From Betaproteobacteria bacterium (GTDB lineage Bacteria > Pseudomonadota > Gammaproteobacteria > Burkholderiales > SG8-39), in contig JAOUFA010000242.1 of the NCBI GenBank assembly GCA_029858545.1, forward strand, positions 1-5,939: a stretch of DNA of 5,939 bases, read 5' to 3'. The notes under the pieces are model-generated. The model was not told the DNA's origin and made no database searches. It was given only the letters and a program-made list of their open reading frames with translations. Below, in pieces: positions 1-5,437 of this stretch. The position numbers were made by a program, and so were the translations under genes. The stretch's first letter is position 1. Each line of letters starts with the position of its first letter.

Positions 1-1
1 C

Positions 2-1207
2 GAGCCCGTCGCGATTCCCGAACTTGCCCGTTTCAGTCCGGCCGCGCCCTCGCGTCCCGCCGCCGATGAACTGCGCCGCGCGGCCGACCTGCTCGCGAGC
101 GCGCAGCGCCCGGTGATCCTGTTCGGCCGGGGTCGCCGCACACAAGCCGATTGGGACCGCCGCGTCGAACTCGCCGAGCGCCTGGGAGCCGCGATGCTCT
201 CGGATCTGAAAGTCGGCGCGATGGTACCCACCGACCACGCGCTGCATGTGGGCGACCCCTTCAACCAGCTCTCCAAGCCGGCGAAGACCGCGCTGGAGGA
301 CGCCGATGTCGTGCTGAGCCTCGCCTCGGTGGACCTGGGGGGCGTATTGCGCCAGGCCTACGGCCGCGGCAATCCCCCCGCGAAGATCATTCACGCGGGC
401 GACGACCTTTATCTGCACAACGGCTGGGGCAAGGAACACATGGAACTGCCCGCGATCGACGTGCACCTGCTGGGAGATGCCGACGCCGCGGTGGCCGATC
501 TGCTCGCCGCGTTGCCCGCGCGGCGCGCGGACGCGCCGCGCGCGGCCCGCCCCGCCGCCGCGCGCATCGTCGCAAGCGACAGCCCGATCAACCTGCGCCA
601 TGTGGCCCTCGCGCTCGCGCAGGCGGTCGGCACGCAGCCGGTGACGTTCGCCAGCCTCGCGCGCGCCTGGCCGATCGACCTGTGGCCGCATCGTCACCCG
701 CTCGACTTTCTCGGCAAGGACGGCGGCGGCGGCGTGGGCTCGGGTCCCGGCATCACGATCGGCGCCGCGCTCGCACTCAGGGACAGCGGCCGAATGACGG
801 TCGGCGTGCTCGGCGACGGCGACTGCCTCATGAGCATGAATGCACTGTGGACCGCGGCCCGCTACGGCATTCCCGCGCTGTTCATCGTCGCGAACAACCG
901 CTCCTACTTCAACGACGAGTTGCATCAGGAGAGCGTCGCCCGACACCGCGCGCGCAACCCGGCGAATCGCGCCATCGGTCAGGCCATCGATCACCCGGCG
1001 CCCGATATCGCCAGGCTCGCACAAGCGCAGGGCCTGACCGGTATCGGACCGGTGCGAAACGCCAGCGAGTTGCCCGAGTTGATGCGCCAGGCCGTGGCAT
1101 GCGTGCGCGCCGGAGGCGCCTGCCTGATCGACGTTCACATCGACCCGGGTCATGGACGGCATTTGCGCGAGTCGATGGCAGAGCGATCGTTTGCCGCCAA
1201 GAGCTGA
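2..1207 (+). CDS. Thiamine-diphosphate-dependent enzyme, acetolactate synthase / benzoylformate decarboxylase superfamily (5' partial)
   Basis: The reading frame is open from base 2 to the TGA at 1205-1207, giving 401 residues; the start lies upstream. Family members are about 550 residues long, so the N-terminal pyrimidine-binding domain with its catalytic glutamate is missing. Visible residues 1-165 look like the central domain, including ARPVILFGRG-like AQRPVILFGRG near residue 35. From about 190 the C-terminal TPP-binding domain follows. The glycine-rich stretch DGGGGVGSGPG (about residues 240-250) precedes the cofactor motif: GDGD at 271-274 and the paired NN at 298-299 (bases 812-898), which bind Mg2+ and the diphosphate. 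Next comes YFNDELHQE and an arginine-rich segment typical of a poorly characterised branch. Expected chemistry is decarboxylation or carboligation of a 2-oxo acid-type substrate in the cytoplasm; the substrate is unknown. True acetolactate synthase is possible, but no regulatory-subunit gene is visible. Fold assignment is firm, reaction is not. Confidence 0.9.
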   Translation, partial: EPVAIPELARFSPAAPSRPAADELRRAADLLASAQRPVILFGRGRRTQADWDRRVELAERLGAAMLSDLKVGAMVPTDHALHVGDPFNQLSKPAKTALEDADVVLSLASVDLGGVLRQAYGRGNPPAKIIHAGDDLYLHNGWGKEHMELPAIDVHLLGDADAAVADLLAALPARRADAPRAARPAAARIVASDSPINLRHVALALAQAVGTQPVTFASLARAWPIDLWPHRHPLDFLGKDGGGGVGSGPGITIGAALALRDSGRMTVGVLGDGDCLMSMNALWTAARYGIPALFIVANNRSYFNDELHQESVARHRARNPANRAIGQAIDHPAPDIARLAQAQGLTGIGPVRNASELPELMRQAVACVRAGGACLIDVHIDPGHGRHLRESMAERSFAAKS

Positions 1208-1219
1208 GCGCTCGCGCAC

Positions 1220-1236
1220 CGCGGGTTCAACCCGCG
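1220..1236. terminator. Perfect hairpin between converging genes, possible bidirectional terminator
   Basis: CGCGGGTT (1220-1227) and AACCCGCG (1229-1236) are perfect inverted repeats around a single base; folded as RNA they give a 6-bp GC stem with a 5-base loop. It lies in the 36-base gap between the TPP enzyme stop (1207) and the permease stop (1244), 7 bases past the permease stop on the minus strand and 12 past the other. No T-run follows on either strand, so it is not a canonical intrinsic terminator. It may block 3' exonucleases or reduce convergent read-through. Confidence 0.45.
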
Positions 1237-1243
1237 CCGAAGT

Positions 1244-2971
1244 TCATTCGTCCGCTCGCGCGTAGCGCCGTGCCGCCAAGACGAGCACCGCCGACACCAC
1301 GCTGACCAGCATGCCGAGCGCGCCCAGCGGGCCGGTCATCCCGTCCAGCCAGAGGAAGTAGAGCAGCGGCCCGACCGGTTCGGAACTCGGAGAATAGAGA
1401 AAGAGCGACAGGCTGAACTCGCGCATGAATATCGTCGCGAGCAGTATCCAGCCTGCGATCAACCCGGGTCGCATCAGCGGAAAGAGAATACGGCGGAACG
1501 TCATCCAGAATCCGCCTCCACAGGCGCGCGAAGCCTCCTCCAGTTCGCTGTGAATCTGCACGATGGTGCTCGTTACCGCGCGCAGTCCATAGGGCAGGAA
1601 GCGCGTCACGTAGGCGATCAGCAGAATCCAGAGCGTGCCGTAGACCGGCAGCGGCATCTGCACGTAGCCCCACAGCAAGCCGATCGCGAGCGCGGTGCTG
1701 GGAAAGGCCCACGGCAGGAAGGTCAAGCCTTCGAGCATGCCGCGGCCCCAGACCTTGGTCTTCACCGTGATATAGGCGGTCAGCGCAGCGAGGAACATCG
1801 CCACGCTCGCCCCGGTGACGGCAAGCAACAGACTGTTGCCCATCGCCCGGTACACCCGCTCATTTTCGAAGATGTAGCCGTAGTGCTTGAGCGTCAGCTG
1901 CTGCAGGCTCTCCATCGTCGGCACCTGATAGTAGGGCAGCAGCGAGGTAAAGAAGAGCATCGTCACGGGCAGGACCACCATCAACACGAGAATCGCCAGC
2001 GCGCTGGCGGAGGCGACGAACTTCCAGCGCCCGAGGTCGATGATATGGGGGCGAAAGCCCTTGCCGGTGATCGTCGCGAAGGTCTCGACGCGCGATGTAA
2101 ATCGCCGGTAGAGGTAGACGAACACCAGCGCGATCACGAGCAGGCTGACGCCGTAGGTCGCCGCAAGGTTGTAGTTGGGCGGGTATGCGGCGAACGCCTC
2201 GCGATAGATCTTGGTGGTGAATACCTCGATGCGCGCCGGCAGGGCGATGATCGCCGGGGTATCGAAGCTCTCCAGCGCGCGCACGAAATTGAGCGTCGCC
2301 GCAGCGAGGATCGCGGGCCGCATGAGCGGAAAGGTGACGCTGCGCACGATGCGGAACTGGCTCGAGCCCAGCATGCGCGCCGATTCCTCCAGCGCCGGAT
2401 CCATGCCCCGCAGCGCCGCGCTGATGATGAGGAAAGCGAGCGGCGTAAGGATCAGTCCCTCGACGAAGACGAGGCCGGGCATCGAATAGATATTGAACGG
2501 GGCCTCGCTCAGGTCGAATACGCTCTTGAGCAGCGCGTTGATCAGACCCACCGATGGGCTGAGGAGCAGCGTCCAGCTGATCGCGATCAGCACCGGCGGA
2601 AAGATGTTCGGCACGATCGCGGTCAACTCGAAAATTCCGCGGAACGGCGCATTGGTCCTCACCGTGATCCAGGCGAGTGCGAGCGCGAACGTGATCGAGA
2701 TGAATGACGAACCGAGCGCGAAGACGAAGGAATCGAGCAGCAGCCTGAAGGTTTCGGGATCGGTATACGCCGCCACGTAGTTCGCAAGCGTCGCGTCGCC
2801 GGGCTGCCCCAGATCGGCGGTGCTGAAGCTGCCGACCAGCAGCATCACCGTGGGGAACAGCCCCAGGTAGGCGAGCACCACCGCCACCGCGATCACGGTG
2901 AGGGTCAACGGATCGCGCCAATCGAGGCGCGCCACGACGCCGCGCAACCGAGCGAGCACGGCAACGGTCAC
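1244..2971 (-). CDS. ABC transporter permease, fused two-domain type (Fe(III)/polyamine/phosphonate-like importer)
   Basis: The 575-residue inner-membrane protein forms the translocation channel of a binding-protein-dependent importer. It contains two tandem permease domains of the BPD_transp_1 type, as in FbpB-like proteins. Each half has several hydrophobic segments (for example about 22-48, 81-103, 117-138, 166-186, 271-288 in the first; 320-344, 378-402, 415-436, 445-464, 501-520, 546-567 in the second), consistent with about 12 helices. Each half carries an EAA coupling loop that contacts the ATPase: EESARMLG...FPLMRP at 195-219 and EEASRACG...FPLMRP at 478-502. The start is GTG at 2969-2971, chosen because AGGAGG (2978-2983) sits 6 bases upstream; the stop is TGA at 1244-1246. 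It follows the binding-protein gene after a 73-base gap with a stem-loop. Having both halves in one chain means no second permease gene is needed. Substrate cannot be read from this protein. Confidence 0.94.
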   Translation of the reverse strand: MTVAVLARLRGVVARLDWRDPLTLTVIAVAVVLAYLGLFPTVMLLVGSFSTADLGQPGDATLANYVAAYTDPETFRLLLDSFVFALGSSFISITFALALAWITVRTNAPFRGIFELTAIVPNIFPPVLIAISWTLLLSPSVGLINALLKSVFDLSEAPFNIYSMPGLVFVEGLILTPLAFLIISAALRGMDPALEESARMLGSSQFRIVRSVTFPLMRPAILAAATLNFVRALESFDTPAIIALPARIEVFTTKIYREAFAAYPPNYNLAATYGVSLLVIALVFVYLYRRFTSRVETFATITGKGFRPHIIDLGRWKFVASASALAILVLMVVLPVTMLFFTSLLPYYQVPTMESLQQLTLKHYGYIFENERVYRAMGNSLLLAVTGASVAMFLAALTAYITVKTKVWGRGMLEGLTFLPWAFPSTALAIGLLWGYVQMPLPVYGTLWILLIAYVTRFLPYGLRAVTSTIVQIHSELEEASRACGGGFWMTFRRILFPLMRPGLIAGWILLATIFMREFSLSLFLYSPSSEPVGPLLYFLWLDGMTGPLGALGMLVSVVSAVLVLAARRYARADE

Positions 2972-2977
2972 GCCGGC

Positions 2978-2983
2978 CCTCCT
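2978..2983 (-). promoter_or_regulatory. Shine-Dalgarno for the permease GTG start
   Basis: On the minus strand this reads AGGAGG, six bases before GTG at 2971-2969. A near-perfect site at ideal spacing decides the start codon despite it not being ATG. It begins 13 bases downstream of the intercistronic stem, leaving it outside the hairpin. Confidence 0.8.
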
Positions 2984-2993
2984 GCCGGAACGG

Positions 2994-3024
2994 AAAACGG
3001 CCTCCCCCGCGGGGGAAAGGCCGT
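2994..3024 (-). terminator. Intercistronic stem-loop with short T-run (candidate partial terminator or RNA stabiliser)
   Basis: Read on the minus strand, ACGGCC (3024-3019) pairs with GGCCGT (3002-2997), extended by T3018-A3003. After a small TT bulge, an inner CCCCC/GGGGG stem (3015-3011 with 3008-3004) follows; the innermost C-G pair would open to give a 4-base loop. TTTT (2997-2994) follows the stem. The structure starts 20 bases after the binding-protein stop codon and ends just before the permease ribosome site. A strong GC stem plus a T-run of only four suggests partial rather than complete termination. Stem-loops after binding-protein genes in ABC operons are known to raise binding-protein mRNA relative to permease mRNA; that role here is inferred. 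Confidence 0.62.
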
Positions 3025-3044
3025 GAGATGGGCCATTGCCGTGG

Positions 3045-4079
3045 CTAGCGCGTGACGAAGAGCTTGCGGAAATCGGCCGACCATTTCTTGTATTCGCTCC
3101 TGCTCAGTTCGTCCATGTCGAGCGCTTTGACCTTGTCCGCGTCCTTGATCGGCGGATAGAGCCCCTTCGCCGTGACGAACTCGCCCTCCGCGGCGAGGAT
3201 CTTCATCCCCTCGGCGGAGATGAAGAAGTCCTCGAACAGCCGCGCCGCGTTCGGATGCGGCGCCTTGGCCTGGATTCCGACGTGGTGCCCGTCGGCGAGC
3301 ATCTTGGGCAGCCGGACGTAGTCGAGCGGCGCCCCCTCCTTGCCGAAAATATGCACGTACTTGAGATAGGTGATCCCGGCGCGCGCCTCACCCGAGATGA
3401 CCTTCTGCACCGACGGGATGAAGGACTCGACCAAAATGGGCTTGGCCGCCGCCAGTTTTCCCGCAAAGGCGAGCCAATCCTTGCCGTAGAGCTGTTCGAG
3501 GTTGCGCACCCACACACCGGTGGTGAAATGTCGCGACGGGTCCGGCATCACCCATTTTCCCTTCCATTCCGGCTTCAGCAGATCCTCGAGCGACTGTGGC
3601 ACCTCGCCGGGCTTGACGAGCTTGGTGTTGTAGAGGATGCCGACGACCACCTGCCGATAGATCGGCGACAGGATCCCGTCGGGGTCCTTGACGTCGTCGG
3701 GGAAGTTCGTGCTCTCGGGCGAAACGTATTTCGCGAAAATGCCTTCCTTCTTGAGCAGCAGCATCGGACCGCGGTTGGTAATCACCACGTCCGAGATGGT
3801 CCGACCGGCGCGAGATTCGGTCAGCACCCGATCGAGCGTCTTGTTGGACGACGCGCGGAAGTAGTCGATCTTGATGCCGTGCTTCTTGGTAAACGCCGCC
3901 TCGATCTCTTCCATCACCCCCGATTCCAGGGATCCATAGACGACGACCTTGCCTTCCTTCTTCGCCGCCTCCGCGAGCGACTGCGCGGCCGCGGGGGCCG
4001 CCCCCGAGAGCGCGCCGATCGCGAAGCAAAGTCCTACCAGTCCGAGACGACGCGCAAACCCTTTCGATGGCACCTGCAT
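3045..4079 (-). CDS. Periplasmic solute-binding protein of an ABC importer (family 1, Fe(III)/phosphonate-like cluster)
   Basis: This 344-residue protein captures the substrate in the periplasm and delivers it to the fused permease. A Sec signal peptide is visible: basic start (K6, R10, R11), hydrophobic core about 12-28, and an Ala-rich AAAQ cleavage region with a likely cut after A32. The mature part shows the usual beginning of this family, EGKVVVYGSLESG at 42-54, then ISDVVITNRG (95-104), GILYNTKLVKPGEVP (147-161), a DLLKPEWKGKW-type segment (167-176) and SGEARAGITYLKY (229-241). Length is typical. The start is ATG at 4077-4079, set by a strong AAAGGAGAT upstream and by the signal peptide; the frame remains open to 4283 but that extension has no comparable start. 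It lies 68 bases after the ATPase gene. Ferric-binding homologues use an adjacent Tyr-Tyr pair; here the equivalent area has Y238 and Y241 separated by two residues, so iron as ligand is doubtful. Phosphonates, polyamines or organic anions are alternatives. Confidence 0.93.
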   Translation of the reverse strand: MQVPSKGFARRLGLVGLCFAIGALSGAAPAAAQSLAEAAKKEGKVVVYGSLESGVMEEIEAAFTKKHGIKIDYFRASSNKTLDRVLTESRAGRTISDVVITNRGPMLLLKKEGIFAKYVSPESTNFPDDVKDPDGILSPIYRQVVVGILYNTKLVKPGEVPQSLEDLLKPEWKGKWVMPDPSRHFTTGVWVRNLEQLYGKDWLAFAGKLAAAKPILVESFIPSVQKVISGEARAGITYLKYVHIFGKEGAPLDYVRLPKMLADGHHVGIQAKAPHPNAARLFEDFFISAEGMKILAAEGEFVTAKGLYPPIKDADKVKALDMDELSRSEYKKWSADFRKLFVTR

Positions 4080-4083
4080 GCTG

Positions 4084-4092
4084 ATCTCCTTT
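4084..4092 (-). promoter_or_regulatory. Strong Shine-Dalgarno for the binding-protein gene, with a small adjoining hairpin
   Basis: The minus strand reads AAAGGAGAT here; the GGAG core is 6 bases from the ATG at 4079. Just upstream, CTTTC (4103-4099) could pair with GAAAG (4093-4089), a 5-bp stem with a 5-base loop that would cover the first bases of the site. The stem is weak. The site selects the start of the signal-peptide form of the protein. Confidence 0.8.
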
Positions 4093-4147
4093 CTCCGTGA
4101 AAGAGAAGCCGGCGACCGATTCCGGGCCGCGCGGCTCAAAGCGGCGC

Positions 4148-5281
4148 CTAATCCGCGCGAATCGCGGAGCAGCGCTCTGGTACGAATTCGAGATAGATCT
4201 GCTGACCACTGCGCAGTTCCAGCCACGGATGCACGCGTATCCTCAGGCGCTCGTCGTGGACCTTGACAACCGAGTCCTGGCATTCGCCGAGAAAAGTCAC
4301 GCCTTCGACCGCGGCCTGCCAGAGATTCTCGGTCGGCGCGGGCTGGCCGCAGGAAACAACGATATTTTCCGGACGGATCAACAGTTCGACCGGATCGCCG
4401 GGTCCGATCGCGCCTTCGAAACGGCAGCGCACCCGGCCGAAGGCGACCTCCACCTGGCCGGTACCGTCGGGACTTGCGGCCGCCACCGCGCGGCCCCGGA
4501 CAATATTGGTCATGCCGACGAAATCGGCGACGAAACGACTGCCCGGGGTACCGTAGATCTCGCGCGGCGCACCCATTGCGAGGATCTTGCCGCCTTCCAT
4601 GACGGCGATCGTGTCGGAGATGGCCAGCGCTTCGGTTTGGTCGTGGGTGACATAGACGGCGGTGATCTCCAGGCGCTGCTGCAGGTCGCGGATCTCCTGG
4701 CGCATGCGCTCGCGCAGCTTGGCGTCCAGGTTGGAGAGCGGCTCATCGAACAGCAACAAGCTCGGCCGGCCGACCACCGCTCTGGCCAGCGCGACGCGCT
4801 GCTGCTGGCCGCCGCTCAGCTTCGGCGCCGGGCGCGCGGCATATCCCGCGAGTCCCACCAGTTCAAGCGCCTCCATCACGCGCGGCCGGATCTCCCCCCT
4901 GGGCAGTCCTTTCACCTCGAGCGCATAGGCGACGTTTTCGTAGACGCTCATGTGGGGCCAGATCGCATACGACTGAAACACCATTCCGATGCCGCGCTTG
5001 TCGGGCGGAATGAACACATTGCGGGCCGTGTCCACATGGGTCCGGCCATCGACCGCGACAAGTCCGGTCTCGGGTCGCTCCAGTCCGGCGATACAGCGCA
5101 GCGTCGTGCTCTTGCCGCAACCGCTCGGCCCCAGCAGTGTGAACAGCCTCCCCTTGGGAACCGAAAAGGAGATTCCGTTCACTGCCGCGAGTTCATGCCC
5201 CTCCCCCGCAAAGCGCTTGGCCAGTCCTTCGACTCGTAGATAGGGCTCGCCGCGAGAGGCGCTTGTCGTTGTCGGATTCAT
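4148..5281 (-). CDS. ABC transporter ATP-binding protein (Fe(III)/polyamine-type importer ATPase)
   Basis: This 377-residue cytoplasmic ATPase drives the importer formed with the binding protein and fused permease downstream. All nucleotide-binding motifs are intact: Walker A GPSGCGKST at 51-59, Q-loop Q103 within VFQSYAIWPHMSV, signature LSGGQQQR at 155-162, Walker B LLLFDE at 175-180, D-loop SNLD at 183-186 and switch histidine H213 in VTHD. The C-terminal 100 or so residues, including LLIRPENIVV, form a TOBE-like region as in FbpC/PotA-type ATPases. The start is ATG at 5279-5281; the frame is open to 5416 but offers only a TTG there. Its own ribosome site is weak (AAGAG four bases away, GAGG ten bases away), which makes the ATGA overlap with a short upstream reading frame notable. 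It lies 156 bases after the cupin gene and 68 before the binding-protein gene. Motifs do not reveal the substrate. Confidence 0.95.
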   Translation of the reverse strand: MNPTTTSASRGEPYLRVEGLAKRFAGEGHELAAVNGISFSVPKGRLFTLLGPSGCGKSTTLRCIAGLERPETGLVAVDGRTHVDTARNVFIPPDKRGIGMVFQSYAIWPHMSVYENVAYALEVKGLPRGEIRPRVMEALELVGLAGYAARPAPKLSGGQQQRVALARAVVGRPSLLLFDEPLSNLDAKLRERMRQEIRDLQQRLEITAVYVTHDQTEALAISDTIAVMEGGKILAMGAPREIYGTPGSRFVADFVGMTNIVRGRAVAAASPDGTGQVEVAFGRVRCRFEGAIGPGDPVELLIRPENIVVSCGQPAPTENLWQAAVEGVTFLGECQDSVVKVHDERLRIRVHPWLELRSGQQIYLEFVPERCSAIRAD

Positions 5282-5352
5282 TCGGCTCTTGCCTCGTGTC
5301 GCCGTCGAGTGTAGCAGCCCATGGGTCCGCTCTGCACGCTCGCGTTCTGCAT
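5278..5352 (-). CDS. Candidate 24-codon leader peptide, translationally coupled to the ABC ATPase
   Basis: An ATG at 5352-5350 opens a 24-codon frame ending in TGA at 5280-5278. The stop overlaps the ATPase start as ATGA, the classic arrangement for translational coupling. The Shine-Dalgarno GGAGAGG (5361-5355) is well placed and is stronger than the one in front of the ATPase. The predicted peptide starts MQNASVQSGPMG and ends basic (CYTRRRHEARAE), with no recognisable domain, signal peptide or run of one amino acid of the kind used in attenuation leaders. Codons 1-5 form one arm of the hairpin at 5338-5374. Short open frames arise often by chance in GC-rich DNA, so this is a candidate only; spacing and overlap are the support. 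Confidence 0.4.
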   Translation of the reverse strand: MQNASVQSGPMGCYTRRRHEARAE

Positions 5353-5374
5353 TTCCTCTCCGCAGAACGCGAGC
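5338..5374 (-). promoter_or_regulatory. Perfect 13-bp inverted repeat with a ribosome-binding site in the loop
   Basis: GCTCGCGTTCTGC (5338-5350) and GCAGAACGCGAGC (5362-5374) are exact reverse complements separated by 11 bases. In minus-strand RNA the loop is GGAGAGGAAAU: it presents a Shine-Dalgarno sequence, and the first two bases of the AUG at 5352 lie in the loop while its G closes the stem. No T-run follows, so it is not a normal terminator for the cupin gene. It could regulate initiation of the short leader frame and, through coupling, of the ATPase. Alternatively, at DNA level it could be a palindromic operator for a dimeric repressor. The structure itself is certain; the role is inferred. 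Confidence 0.6.
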
Positions 5375-5406
5375 AACCCGCTGCCCAGGGGCCTGCCGGG
5401 TGAGAT

Positions 5407-5429
5407 CGCCCGCCAAGCACCAGCGGGCG
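5407..5429 (-). other. GC-rich hairpin just after the cupin stop codon
   Basis: CGCCCGC (5407-5413) and GCGGGCG (5423-5429) are exact inverted repeats with a 9-base loop, starting 8 bases downstream of the cupin stop codon on the minus strand. The transcript continues AUCUCACC, without a T-run, so intrinsic termination is unlikely to be efficient. It may protect the 3' end of the cupin message or be chance in GC-rich sequence. Confidence 0.3.
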
Positions 5430-5437
5430 GCGACCGG

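Noticed and set aside
151..1305. 384-codon plus-strand frame overlapping the TPP enzyme
   Set aside because: It is an arginine-rich out-of-frame translation of the TPP enzyme gene, whose own frame carries the family motifs.
1550..2707. 385-codon plus-strand open frame opposite the permease
   Set aside because: The translation is rich in R, H, Q, E and D without domains, and lies antisense to a clear membrane protein; this is a typical GC-rich shadow frame.
4023..4079. Tat signal or lipoprotein box in the binding protein
   Set aside because: RR at residues 10-11 is not followed by the Tat consensus, and C18 has leucine before it rather than G/A/S, so a plain Sec signal peptide fits better.
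3036..4100. 354-codon plus-strand open frame opposite the binding-protein gene
   Set aside because: It mirrors the codons of a recognisable binding protein and has no domain features or convincing ribosome site.
4080..4283. N-terminal extension of the binding protein
   Set aside because: The extension would bury the signal peptide, overlaps the ATPase gene and lacks a ribosome site; the ATG at 4079 has an excellent one.
4097..5239. 380-codon plus-strand open frame opposite the ATPase gene
   Set aside because: The minus strand holds all ABC motifs; this frame is an antisense artefact with a low-complexity R/D/H composition.
5308..5313. Possible -10 box TACACT on the minus strand before the ATPase
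   Set aside because: Only 4 of 6 bases match and no credible -35 lies 16-18 bases upstream; not enough to call a promoter.
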